A stretch of DNA of 64,000 nt, from positions 124,001 through 188,000 of the forward strand of contig NZ_PXYG01000002.1 of the NCBI RefSeq assembly GCF_003012775.1, in the 5' to 3' direction. Shown piece after piece: positions 37,669 to 46,359 of the stretch (positions are counted from its first letter, which is position 1; each line of letters starts with the position of its first letter). The DNA comes from Zobellella endophytica. Lineage in GTDB: Bacteria; Pseudomonadota; Gammaproteobacteria; Enterobacterales; Aeromonadaceae. The translations under genes and the position numbers were made by a program. The notes beneath the pieces are model-generated. The model worked only from the letters and a program-made list of their open reading frames with translations, was not told where the DNA came from and ran no database searches.

Positions 37669-39339
37669 CTACTCCAGCAACCAAGCCTGGCACTGGTAGG
37701 GCGCCAGCCGCAGGGCGCAGGGGGCGGCCGGGGCCGAGCCGATGTTGTCGACCAGCAACTCGGCCCGGCGCCAGGGCGCCAACGCCGGTGGCTCGAACGC
37801 CTGCGGCTCCCGTCCCAGGTTGGCCACCACCAGTATCCGTTGCTCCCCGTCATCGCGCAGATAGCACCAGATGCGGGAATGCGCGGGCAGCAGGTCTCGG
37901 TAGTCGCCCCGCACTATCACCGGGTGCCGCTTGCGCAGCAGGATCAGCCGCCGGTAGTGGTAAAACACCGACGCCGGATCCGCCAGCGCCGCCGCCACGT
38001 TCACCCTGTCCTTGCTCGCCCCCGGTGCCAGCCAGGGCGTGCCGCGGGTAAAACCGGCTTGTTCACCATCGTCCCACTGCATGGGGCTGCGGGCATTGTC
38101 CCGGGAGCGGACCGCCAATATCGCCATCACCTCTTCCTCCCCCAGTCCCTGTTCGAGCAGGATCCGGTGCATGTTACGGCTTTCCACGTCGGCATACTGC
38201 CCGATACGGTCATAGCCCGGGTTGGGCATGCCGATCTCCTCCCCCTGGTAGATATAGGGCGTGCCCTGCATCAGGTGAAGCACCGCCGCCAGCATCTTGG
38301 CGGAGCGCTCCCGGTACTCGCCCTCGTCGCCGAAGCGGGAAAGGATGCGCGGCTGATCGTGGTTGCACCAGAACAAGGCATTCCAGCCGCGCCTGTGCAG
38401 GCCCCGCTGCCACTCGCCGAACAGCCGCTTGAGTTCGACGAAATCCGGCGGCGCCAGCCGCCACTTGTTGCCTCCCGGGTAATCCACCTTGAGGTGGTGG
38501 AAGTTGAACACCATAGATAACTCTTCGCTGTCCGGGCTCGAGTAGCGCTGGCAGTGGGCCAGGCTGGTGGAGGACATCTCTCCCACCGTCATCATATTGC
38601 AGGGGGTGAACACCGTCCGATTGAGTTCGTGCAGGAATTCGTGGATTCGGGGACCATCGGTATAGAAGCGCCGCCCGTCGCCCTGCTCATCATCGGGAAA
38701 GGCCTGGTCCTTGGAGATCAGGTTGATCACGTCCAGGCGCAGCCCATCGACGCCCTTCCCGGCCCAGAACCGGACGATGTTGTTCACCTCCTCCCGCACC
38801 CCGGGGTTTTCCCAGTTCAGATCCGCCTGCTCCACCGCGAACAGGTGCAGGTAATATTGGCCCGAGACGGCATCCCGTTGCCAGGCGCTGCCGCCGAACT
38901 TGGACTGCCAGTTGTTGGGGGGACCGCCGTCGCGACCGTCGCGCCAGATGTAGAAGTCCCGGTAAGGGCCGGCCGGATCCCGGATGGCGGCCTGGAACCA
39001 GGGATGGGCGGTGGAGGTGTGGTTGACCACCAGATCCATGATCACGCGGATACCGTGCCGATGGGCCTCGGCCAGCAGTTGCTCGAAATCGGCCATGGTG
39101 CCGTAGGCCGGATCGATCCGGTAGTAGTCGGCGATGTCGTAGCCGTTGTCTATCTGGGGGGAGGCGTACACCGGCGTCAGCCAGAGGGCGTCGACCCCCA
39201 GGCCGGCAAGGTAGTCGAGTTTTTCGATCACTCCGCGCAAATCACCGGTGCCGCTGGCCCCTGAATCGTAGAAGGATTTGGGGTAGATCTGGTAGATGAC
39301 CCCCCAATGCCACCATTGTCCGTACTGCTCTTTGTTCAT
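37669..39339 (-). CDS. treC: Trehalose-6-phosphate hydrolase
   Basis: TreC splits trehalose-6-phosphate, produced by the PTS, into glucose and glucose-6-phosphate in the cytosol. The 556-residue GH13 enzyme begins with WWHWGVIYQIYPKSFYDSGA, has DALWLTPVYASPQIDNGYDI, the catalytic Asp in GLRLDVINLIS near residue 200, the acid Glu in VGEMSST near 253, and HDQPR near 325. E. coli TreC is 551. It lies 68 bases after treB, forming the treBC operon. Confidence 0.95.
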   Translation of the reverse strand: MNKEQYGQWWHWGVIYQIYPKSFYDSGASGTGDLRGVIEKLDYLAGLGVDALWLTPVYASPQIDNGYDIADYYRIDPAYGTMADFEQLLAEAHRHGIRVIMDLVVNHTSTAHPWFQAAIRDPAGPYRDFYIWRDGRDGGPPNNWQSKFGGSAWQRDAVSGQYYLHLFAVEQADLNWENPGVREEVNNIVRFWAGKGVDGLRLDVINLISKDQAFPDDEQGDGRRFYTDGPRIHEFLHELNRTVFTPCNMMTVGEMSSTSLAHCQRYSSPDSEELSMVFNFHHLKVDYPGGNKWRLAPPDFVELKRLFGEWQRGLHRRGWNALFWCNHDQPRILSRFGDEGEYRERSAKMLAAVLHLMQGTPYIYQGEEIGMPNPGYDRIGQYADVESRNMHRILLEQGLGEEEVMAILAVRSRDNARSPMQWDDGEQAGFTRGTPWLAPGASKDRVNVAAALADPASVFYHYRRLILLRKRHPVIVRGDYRDLLPAHSRIWCYLRDDGEQRILVVANLGREPQAFEPPALAPWRRAELLVDNIGSAPAAPCALRLAPYQCQAWLLE

Positions 39340-39407
39340 ATGCGTGCTCTTCGTTCAATCTTGGTAGAAAGGGCCCGGGCACAAGCCGCGCCGGGCCTGC
39401 GATAGCC

Positions 39408-40823
39408 TCAGCCCAGGGCCGCCCCGGCCCGTTGCCGGCGCTGGTACAGCAGCACCGTCAGCAGCATGGGCACCACCACGGCGATGGCCATGGCCAACAG
39501 GTAAATCAGCCAGTAGCGAGGCTGGATGGAGAGGATGCCCGGCAGGCCACCCACCCCGATGCCGTTGGCCAGCACCCCGGACAGGCCGCACAGCAGGGCC
39601 GCCAGGGCGGAGCCGGCCATGGCGCAGAGCATGGGAAACTTGTACCTGAGGTTGATGCCGTACATGGCCGGCTCCGTCACCCCCAGATAGGCGGAAATGG
39701 CCGCCGGCACCGATATCTCCCGTTCGTTGGCCTTCTTGCTGACCCAGATGATGCCCACCACGGCGGAGGCCTGGGCGATATTGGACAAGGCGATCAGCGG
39801 CCAGATGGGGGTACCGCCCATGCTCTGCATCAGTTGCAGATCCACCGCATTGGTGGTGTGGTGGATGCCGGTGATCACCAGGGGCGCGTAGAAGAAGCCG
39901 AACAGGGCCGCCCCGATGGGAGCGAAGTTGCCGGTCATCGCCGCCCTGGCGACCAAGGCCACGCCGTCCCCCAGCAGGCGGCCGAAGGGGCCGATCAGGG
40001 TGTGGGCCAGGGTGACCGCCACCAGCAGGGAGACAAAGGGCACTATCACCAGGTAGAGGTAGTCCGGCACCCATTTCTTCAGCCGGAGCTCGATCATCGC
40101 CAGCACCACCCCGGCCAGCATGGCGGGGATCACCTGGGCCTGATAGCCGACCTTCTCGATCACGAAGAACCCCAGATCCCAGACCTCCGGCAGTTGTTGG
40201 CCGATCAGGTAGGCATTCATCAACTGGGGCGAGACCAGGGTCACCCCCAGCACGATGCCGAGGATGGGCGTGCCCCCCATCTTCTGCACCGTGGACCAGC
40301 ACACCCCCACCGGCAGGAAGAAGAAGATCGCCTCGCCGATCAGCCAGAGGAAGGAGTGCACCTCGGCCCAGAAGGGGCTGACATGAATCAGGGTCTGGCC
40401 GTCGAACAGGGCGATGTCGCCGATCAGGTTGCGAAAGCCCAGGATCAGGCCGCCGGTGATGATGGCCGGCAGCAGCGGCACGAAAATCTCCGCCAGGTGG
40501 GAGATGGCCCGCTCCCAGACACTCATGTTCTGCCGGGCCGCCTGCTTGGCCTGCTCCTTGCCCTGCCCCTCCTGGCCGAGCAGGACGTTCAGCGCCTGAT
40601 AATAGCTGTCCACACTGGTGCCGATCACCACCTGGAACTGGCCGGCATTAGTGAAGCAGCCCTTGACCGCCGACAGGGCCTCTATTTTCTTCAGATCGGC
40701 CTGCCCCGGGTTGTTCAGCACGAATCGCAGCCGGGTCAGGCAGTGGCTGACCGCTGCTATGTTGCCCTTGCCGCCGATATGTTCAATCAAGGTTGCCATT
40801 TCCTGGCTTTTGCTCTGGCTCAT
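39408..40823 (-). CDS. treB: PTS trehalose-specific EIIBC
   Basis: TreB imports and phosphorylates trehalose. The 471-residue protein starts MSQSKSQEMATLIEHIGGKG, then the EIIB domain with phospho-Cys in VSHCLTRLRFVLN near residue 29, and an EIIC domain with about 10 membrane helices (110-465). Many stretches match E. coli TreB (LGIVLGVTLVSPQLMNAYLI, GIGVGGLPGILSIQP). There is no EIIA domain, so it should rely on EIIA-Glc. The frame continues upstream through the operator region, but the homologous start is 40823. Confidence 0.95.
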   Translation of the reverse strand: MSQSKSQEMATLIEHIGGKGNIAAVSHCLTRLRFVLNNPGQADLKKIEALSAVKGCFTNAGQFQVVIGTSVDSYYQALNVLLGQEGQGKEQAKQAARQNMSVWERAISHLAEIFVPLLPAIITGGLILGFRNLIGDIALFDGQTLIHVSPFWAEVHSFLWLIGEAIFFFLPVGVCWSTVQKMGGTPILGIVLGVTLVSPQLMNAYLIGQQLPEVWDLGFFVIEKVGYQAQVIPAMLAGVVLAMIELRLKKWVPDYLYLVIVPFVSLLVAVTLAHTLIGPFGRLLGDGVALVARAAMTGNFAPIGAALFGFFYAPLVITGIHHTTNAVDLQLMQSMGGTPIWPLIALSNIAQASAVVGIIWVSKKANEREISVPAAISAYLGVTEPAMYGINLRYKFPMLCAMAGSALAALLCGLSGVLANGIGVGGLPGILSIQPRYWLIYLLAMAIAVVVPMLLTVLLYQRRQRAGAALG

Positions 40824-40841
40824 GGGGTTTTCCTTAACAAT

Positions 40842-40853
40842 GGAATCGATACC
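40842..40853 (-). promoter_or_regulatory. Second, imperfect TreR half-operator
   Basis: GGAATCGATACC differs by one base from the core GGTATCGATACC of the palindrome at 40880-40905. It lies 27-38 bases inside the perfect site towards treB, in the treB leader. Confidence 0.55.
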
Positions 40854-40879
40854 GCGCAGTGTAGCCATATTCCACAAAA

Positions 40880-40905
40880 ACAAAATGGTATCGATACCAT
40901 TTTGT
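40880..40905. promoter_or_regulatory. TreR operator, perfect 26-base palindrome
   Basis: ACAAAATGGTATC (40880-40892) is immediately followed by its exact reverse complement (40893-40905). It lies in the 135-base divergent gap between treB and treR. LacI-family repressors bind palindromes of this kind, so TreR should bind here and control both genes. Confidence 0.85.
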
Positions 40906-40958
40906 GCAAGCGCTCACACTTAGGGCACAATCCCGCTACCTCGAGCAAGTTGACTACC

Positions 40959-41921
40959 ATGATGAAGAAACGCCTGACGATTTCCGATATTGCCCGGCTG
41001 GCTGGGGTGGGCACCACCACCGTCTCCCGGGTGCTGAACCAGGATCCCAAAGTCAAGCCGGAAACGCGCCACAAGATCGAGCAGATCATCGTCGAGGCCG
41101 GCTATGCCCCCTCCCCCTCGGCCCGCGCCATGCGCACCCAGCGCCAGCAGGTAGTCGGGGTCATCGTCTCGCGCCTGGATTCTGCTTCGGAGCACCAGGC
41201 GGTGCGCGGCATACTGCAGCTACTGGAGCAGGGCGGCTATGAAGTGCTGCTGATGGAATCCGGTTTCAGCAGCAACAAGGTGGCGGAGCACCTTAACTGG
41301 CTGCGCCTGCGCCAGGCCGACGGCGCCATCCTGTTTGCCTTTACCGGCCTGGAGTTGGATGGGCAGGCCGACTGGCAAGACAAGCTGGTGGTCATGGCCC
41401 GCCGCTACCCGGGCTTTTCGTCGGTCTGCTACGACGACAAGGGCGCCATCGCGCTGATGCTGGAGCACCTGTGGCGGCAAGGGGTGCACCGACCGGCCTA
41501 TGTCGGCGTGGAGCTGCGGGACAGCACCACTGGCCAGCAGCGCCTGGAAGCCTATCTCGCCTTTTGCCGGGAACGGGGGATTTCTCCCCACTACAGGTTG
41601 GGCGGCTTGTCGCACCAGGCTGGGATGGAAGCGGCTCATCTTCTGCTGACGGAACAAGTGGATACCGATGCGCTGGTGTGTGCCAGCGACACCCTGGCCC
41701 TGGGTGCCGCCAAGCATCTGCAGCAGAGCGGAAAAACGTTGACTCTTACCGGGATCGGCAATAACGAGTTGCTACGCTTTTTATTTCCGAACGTAGCCAG
41801 TGTCGATCTCGGCTACCAGCAAGCAGGCATCGCTGCCGCCCGCCAGTTGCTGGCCCAGATTGAACAACGGCAGGGCATCGCCGAGCTGGCCATGCCCTGC
41901 CGCCTGGTCTCGGCGGACTGA
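40959..41921 (+). CDS. treR: Trehalose repressor TreR
   Basis: TreR is a LacI-family repressor that responds to trehalose-6-phosphate. The 320-residue protein has the N-terminal HTH (RLTISDIARLAGVGTTTVSR, then VLNQDPKVKPETR), hinge helix region APSPSARAMRTQRQQ, and a periplasmic-binding-protein-like sensor domain. Two adjacent ATGs (40959, 40962) are possible starts. It is divergent from treBC. A LacI-family repressor placed next to treBC with a palindromic operator between makes the assignment firm. Confidence 0.92.
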   Translation: MMKKRLTISDIARLAGVGTTTVSRVLNQDPKVKPETRHKIEQIIVEAGYAPSPSARAMRTQRQQVVGVIVSRLDSASEHQAVRGILQLLEQGGYEVLLMESGFSSNKVAEHLNWLRLRQADGAILFAFTGLELDGQADWQDKLVVMARRYPGFSSVCYDDKGAIALMLEHLWRQGVHRPAYVGVELRDSTTGQQRLEAYLAFCRERGISPHYRLGGLSHQAGMEAAHLLLTEQVDTDALVCASDTLALGAAKHLQQSGKTLTLTGIGNNELLRFLFPNVASVDLGYQQAGIAAARQLLAQIEQRQGIAELAMPCRLVSAD

Positions 41922-41958
41922 TGTCCTTCCCCCAAGTAGCCGACTTTGTTAACTTAAT

Positions 41959-41968
41959 CCCCCCCCCC
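41959..41968 (+). repeat. Ten-base poly-C tract upstream of glnD
   Basis: Ten C residues in a row lie 25-34 bases before the glnD ATG, between treR and the glnD ribosome-binding site (AAGGAG, 41977-41982). Confidence 0.95.
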
Positions 41969-41992
41969 TGAAGACAAGGAGCTCATCACCCT

Positions 41993-44623
41993 ATGGATGC
42001 CAGCCTGCTCGCCCCGGCCCTGCTTAGCCCCGACCAGCTTACCCTGAGCAAATGCAAGGAAATTCTCGCCCGCCTGCAGGACTGGCTGGAGCAGCGCTTC
42101 AATGCCGGCGACGACATCATGGAGCTGGTGGTCACCCGCTCCCAGCACATGGATCAACTGCTCACCGGCCTGTGGCAGCGGCACGGCCTGGATCAGGACG
42201 CCGGGCTAGCGCTGGTGGCGGTGGGGGGTTACGGCCGCGGCGAACTGCACCCCTATTCGGATATCGACCTGCTGATCCTGAGCGACGATCCGGCCGAGGA
42301 AGAGCTGGGCGAGCGCATCGGCAGCTTTATCACCCTGTTGTGGGATCTGCGCCTGGAGGTGGGCCACAGCGTCCGCTCGGTGGCCGAATGCGTGCAGGAA
42401 GGCGAAAAGGACATCACCGTCGCCACCAACCTGATCGAGGCCCGGCTCATCACCGGCTGCTACGACACCTTCGCCGCCCTCACCCGGGCCACGGCGCCGG
42501 ATCATTTCTGGCCCAGCCAGGCCTTCTTCGAGGCCAAGCGGGAGGAGCAGGAAGCCCGCCACCGCCAGTACCAGGACACCAGCTACAAGCTGGAGCCGGA
42601 CATCAAGAGCAGCCCCGGGGGCCTGCGCGACATCCAGACCATCAGCTGGGTGGCCCGCCGCCACTTCGGCGCCGCCACCCTGAACGAAATGGTCAGCCAC
42701 GGCTTTCTCAGCCGGGCCGAATACCGGGAACTGCTCGACTGCCAGAACTTCCTGTGGAAGCTGCGCTTCGCCCTGCACATGGCCATTCACCGCTCCGACA
42801 ACCGGCTGCTGTTCGATCGCCAGCGGGCCGTGGCCACCGCCCTCGGCTTTGCCGGCGAGGGCAACGAGCCCATCGAGCAGATGATGAAACGTTTCTACCA
42901 GACGGTACGGCGGGTCGCCGAGCTCAACGAGATGCTGCTGCAGCTGTTCGACGAGGCCATCCTCGGCCATATCGCCATGGACGTGCGCATGCTCACCCCC
43001 GAGTTCCGCCTGCGCGGCCGGCTGATCGACGTGGTCAGCCCCCGCCTGTTCAAGGAAGAGCCCGCCGCCATCCTGCGGCTGTTCTACCAGATCGCGGCCA
43101 ACCCGCAGATCACCGGCATCTATTCCACCACCCTGCGCCAGCTGCGCGACGCCCGCCGCCGGCTGCCCGGCTTCCTGTGCGAACGGGCCGACTGTCGCCG
43201 GCTGTTCATGATGCTGATGCGCCATCCCCGGGGCAGCGAGCTGGCGCTGACCCTGATGCACCGCTACGGCATCCTCGCCGCCTACTTCCCCCAGTGGAGC
43301 AAGATAGTGGGCCAGATGCAGTTCGACATGTTCCACGCCTATCCGGTGGACGAGCACACCCACCGGCTGCTGAAAAACATCTATCTGTTCCGCGAGCCGG
43401 GCGGCAGGCGCAGCCACCCCCTGTGCCATGAAATCACCGGCCGGCTGCGCAAGCCGGAGCTGTTGTACCTGGCCGCCCTGTTCCACGACATCGCCAAGGG
43501 CCGGGGCGGCGACCATTCGGAGCTCGGCGCCGAGGACGCCCTCGCCTTCTGCCTGCAGCACGATCTCGACAAGTCGGACGCCCGCCTGGTGTCCTGGCTG
43601 GTGCGCCAGCACCTGCTGATGTCGGTCACCGCCCAGCGCCGGGACATCTACGACCCGGACGTGATCAGCGAATTCGCCACCCTTGTGCGGGACGAGTTGC
43701 GCCTGGACTACCTCTACTGCCTGACGGTGGCCGACATCTGCGCCACCAACGATCACCTGTGGAACGACTGGAAGGGCAGCCTGCTGCGCGAGCTCTACTT
43801 CGCCACCCAGAAGGCGCTGCGCCGGGGCCTGGAAAACCCGCCGGACCTGCGCCTACGCATCCGTGAAAACCAGCGCCAGGCGCGCCAGCTGCTGGCCCAC
43901 CTGGATACCCCTTATGAGCGGGTCAAGCCGCTGTGGGCGCGCTTTACCGCCGATTATTTCCTGCGCCACACCCCGGAGCAAATCGCCTGGCACAGCCGCC
44001 ATATCCTGGCCCACGACGACGACAACCGCCCGCTGGTGCAGATCAGCCAGCAGCCAGGCCGGGGCGGCAGCGAGCTGTTCATCTACAGCCCGGACTCGCC
44101 CAACCTGTTCGGCCGGGTAGCGGCGGCGCTGGATCAGAAGAACCTCAACATCCACGACGCCCAGATCATGACCTCCAAGGATGGCTACGCCCTGGATACC
44201 TTCATCGTGCTCGAACCGGACGGCCAGCCGGTGAGCGGCGACCGGCTCGCCGATCTGTGCGACAGCCTGAGCGCGGTGCTGGTCAGTACCACGCCGCCGG
44301 CCATTCGCCTGCGGCCGCCATCGCGCCGGCACCGGGAGTTCGACGTGCGCACCCAGGTCAACTTTCTGCAGCCCCAGCGACTGACCAAACGCACCCTGAT
44401 GGAGCTGGTGGCGCTCGACACCCCCGGCCTGCTGGCCCGTATCGGTGCCGTGTTCAGTCAGCAGGGGCTCAATCTGCACGCGGCCAAGATCACCACCATC
44501 GGCGAGCGGGTGGAGGATTTCTTCAGCCTCACCAACAGCGAGGATCGGCCATTAAATGAGCAAGAGCAGGTGCAATTGCGAGAAAAGTTGGTCGGCGAGC
44601 TCAACCAGGACGGCAAAATATGA
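41993..44623 (+). CDS. glnD: Bifunctional uridylyltransferase/uridylyl-removing enzyme GlnD
   Basis: GlnD senses glutamine and adds or removes UMP on PII proteins (GlnB/GlnK), steering nitrogen metabolism. The 876-residue protein has the nucleotidyltransferase motif VGGYGRGELHPYSDIDLLIL near residue 76, a helical middle, the HD hydrolase domain with LAALFHDIAKGRGGDHSELG near 495, and two C-terminal ACT domains (about 695-775 and 800-876) for glutamine. AAGGAG precedes the ATG. dapD follows, as in E. coli and relatives. Confidence 0.97.
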   Translation: MDASLLAPALLSPDQLTLSKCKEILARLQDWLEQRFNAGDDIMELVVTRSQHMDQLLTGLWQRHGLDQDAGLALVAVGGYGRGELHPYSDIDLLILSDDPAEEELGERIGSFITLLWDLRLEVGHSVRSVAECVQEGEKDITVATNLIEARLITGCYDTFAALTRATAPDHFWPSQAFFEAKREEQEARHRQYQDTSYKLEPDIKSSPGGLRDIQTISWVARRHFGAATLNEMVSHGFLSRAEYRELLDCQNFLWKLRFALHMAIHRSDNRLLFDRQRAVATALGFAGEGNEPIEQMMKRFYQTVRRVAELNEMLLQLFDEAILGHIAMDVRMLTPEFRLRGRLIDVVSPRLFKEEPAAILRLFYQIAANPQITGIYSTTLRQLRDARRRLPGFLCERADCRRLFMMLMRHPRGSELALTLMHRYGILAAYFPQWSKIVGQMQFDMFHAYPVDEHTHRLLKNIYLFREPGGRRSHPLCHEITGRLRKPELLYLAALFHDIAKGRGGDHSELGAEDALAFCLQHDLDKSDARLVSWLVRQHLLMSVTAQRRDIYDPDVISEFATLVRDELRLDYLYCLTVADICATNDHLWNDWKGSLLRELYFATQKALRRGLENPPDLRLRIRENQRQARQLLAHLDTPYERVKPLWARFTADYFLRHTPEQIAWHSRHILAHDDDNRPLVQISQQPGRGGSELFIYSPDSPNLFGRVAAALDQKNLNIHDAQIMTSKDGYALDTFIVLEPDGQPVSGDRLADLCDSLSAVLVSTTPPAIRLRPPSRRHREFDVRTQVNFLQPQRLTKRTLMELVALDTPGLLARIGAVFSQQGLNLHAAKITTIGERVEDFFSLTNSEDRPLNEQEQVQLREKLVGELNQDGKI

Positions 44624-44783
44624 TAAAAGATGCCCCAGTTTTGAATATTCAGCAACGGGCCGGCTGAGCACTGCGCCGAACCGTTCGGCAAACCGCAAGG
44701 CTCGGCCTGCAACAGATTTACACCCGGCTGGTCGCTGAGCGTCAGCCGATCGGGAATTCAAACAAATTAACGGAGTGAACAGG

Positions 44784-45815
44784 ATGGCAAACTTTGCTTT
44801 CGGTCTGGGTGTGGGCACCAAGTCCGCCAAGGGTGAATGGCTGGAGGTTTACTACAACCTGCCGCTGCTGAACGCCGATGACGCGCTGATCAAGGCAGTG
44901 GCGGCAACAGTAGGTTACCAGGGCGGCAACGCGGCCATCGAAATCGGCGCGGCACAGCTGAAAGACCTGGGAGCGGCCTTCCTGTCGGTGAAGGCTCAGG
45001 CCCAGGCCGAGATCGTAGAGGTGCTGGCCGGCACCCGCCAGCCACTGGTGGTGACCATACTGGAAACCGACGCCGCCCCTGCCAACACCGCCGAGGTTTA
45101 CCTGAAGCTGGCGCTGCTTTCCCACCGCCTGGTGAAACCGCACGGTCTGGATCTGTCCGGCATGTTCGGCCTGCTGCCCAACGTGGCCTGGACCTCCGAG
45201 GGCGCCATCGCGGTAGATGAACTGGCCAGCCGCCAACTGGCCGCCCGTGCCCAGGGCCGCACCATCAGCGTCAACTCGGTCGACAAGTTCCCGAAAATGA
45301 CCGATTACGTGGTCCCGGCCGGTGTGCGCATCGGTGATGCCTCCCGTATCCGTCTCGGGGCGCACGTGGGCGAAGGCACTACCGTCATGCATGAAGGTTT
45401 CATCAACTTCAACGCTGGCACCCTGGGCGTGAGCATGGTTGAAGGCCGCATCTCCGCGGGCGTGGTGGTGGGCAACGGCTCGGATCTGGGCGGCGGCTGC
45501 TCTACCATGGGTACCCTGTCCGGTGGCGGCAACATCGTTATCTCCGTGGGTGAAGGCTGCCTGCTGGGCGCCAACGCCGGCCTGGGCATCCCCCTGGGCG
45601 ATCGTTGCACCATCGAGTCTGGTCTCTACATCACTGCCGGCTCGAAAGTCACCGTGCTGGATGATCAGAACCACGACGTACAGACCATTAAAGCCGCCGG
45701 GCTGGCCGGCAAAAACGACCTGCTATTCCGTCGTAATTCCCAGAACGGCCGCATCGAGGTGAAAACCAACAAGTCCGCGATCGAACTGAACGCCGAGCTG
45801 CACAAGCACAACTAA
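44784..45815 (+). CDS. dapD: Tetrahydrodipicolinate N-succinyltransferase, long form
   Basis: DapD succinylates tetrahydrodipicolinate in lysine and meso-DAP synthesis. The 343-residue protein is the long form known from Pseudomonas and Vibrio, not the 274-residue E. coli form: MANFAFGLGVGTKSAKGEW, HRLVKPHGLDLSGMFGLLPN, then the left-handed beta-helix hexapeptide core from VPAGVRIGDASRIRLGAHVG to VGEGCLLGANAGLGIPLGD. GGAG at 44772-44775 supports ATG 44784 rather than GTG 44775. It lies 160 bases after glnD. Confidence 0.95.
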   Translation: MANFAFGLGVGTKSAKGEWLEVYYNLPLLNADDALIKAVAATVGYQGGNAAIEIGAAQLKDLGAAFLSVKAQAQAEIVEVLAGTRQPLVVTILETDAAPANTAEVYLKLALLSHRLVKPHGLDLSGMFGLLPNVAWTSEGAIAVDELASRQLAARAQGRTISVNSVDKFPKMTDYVVPAGVRIGDASRIRLGAHVGEGTTVMHEGFINFNAGTLGVSMVEGRISAGVVVGNGSDLGGGCSTMGTLSGGGNIVISVGEGCLLGANAGLGIPLGDRCTIESGLYITAGSKVTVLDDQNHDVQTIKAAGLAGKNDLLFRRNSQNGRIEVKTNKSAIELNAELHKHN

Positions 45816-45830
45816 TTAAGCCGCTAGCCC

Positions 45831-45858
45831 GGGGGCGGCCCTGCCGCCCCCTCGGTTT
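45831..45858 (+). terminator. Terminator of dapD
   Basis: GGGGGCGGC (45831-45839) pairs with GCCGCCCCC (45843-45851) around a 3-base loop; followed by TCGGTTTG, a weak T-tract. Confidence 0.75.
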
Positions 45859-45942
45859 GATGACGACACCGTCTGTTTCACGGGCAGGAGTCGGCCAAAA
45901 GGCCGACTTCGCCGACCCGCTTCAAAAGCTGACACTCGCCTT

Positions 45943-45986
45943 TTCAGCCTGCTGCGAACATTCACCGGATGTTCGGTCAGGCTGAA
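45943..45986 (+). ncRNA. Candidate structured RNA: long two-part stem-loop
   Basis: Outer arms TTCAGCCTG (45943-45951) and CAGGCTGAA (45978-45986) are exact complements. Inner arms CGAACAT (45955-45961) and ATGTTCG (45969-45975) are too. The pairing of 16 base pairs across two segments is far beyond chance for a random 44-base piece. No known family was recognised. Confidence 0.4.
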
Positions 45987-46359
45987 ACGACTCGTCACGG
46001 CGAGACAAGCTCGCCCCATGTACGCTCGCACATACCGGATTTCGCGGAAACCGCCGTATCATAGCTTCGCGATGCTGGCGGCGGTGCAAGGCGCTTCACG
46101 CCCCATGGCATGTGACGGTCGGTGGAGCCGTTCCCTTTGTCCGCCTGTTTTGGCATGGGTGTTGCGTGTTTAAATAAGCCCGAAGGGTTGTCAGCAGCCT
46201 GCCTTCTTTCCCCGTTTTTTCCAGCCTGTCCTTCAAGCAAACCCTCTCCCCCGGAAGACGTTTTTTTGCCGCTGCAAAAAACCGCAGCCGCATCCACTTT
46301 TCTGCTACAATGCGCGCCCGCCTTTCGGCACCCCATTTACCCGATATCAAGAGCTTGCC

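Larger units (their letters stand above)
45816..46359 (+). other. Hairpin-rich gap between dapD and dbpA
   Basis: These 544 bases contain a dapD terminator (45831-45851) and then three further perfect stem-loops: GTCGGCC-AAAA-GGCCGAC (45890-45907), a long two-part stem (45943-45986), and GGCGAG-ACAAG-CTCGCC (45999-46015). The remainder up to the dbpA start shows no gene. It could hold a small RNA or be remnants of a repeat family. Confidence 0.55.

Noticed and set aside
39432-40958. 509-codon upstream extension of the treR frame
   Set aside because: It is antisense to treB and crosses the operator. The LacI-type helix-turn-helix begins at 40959.
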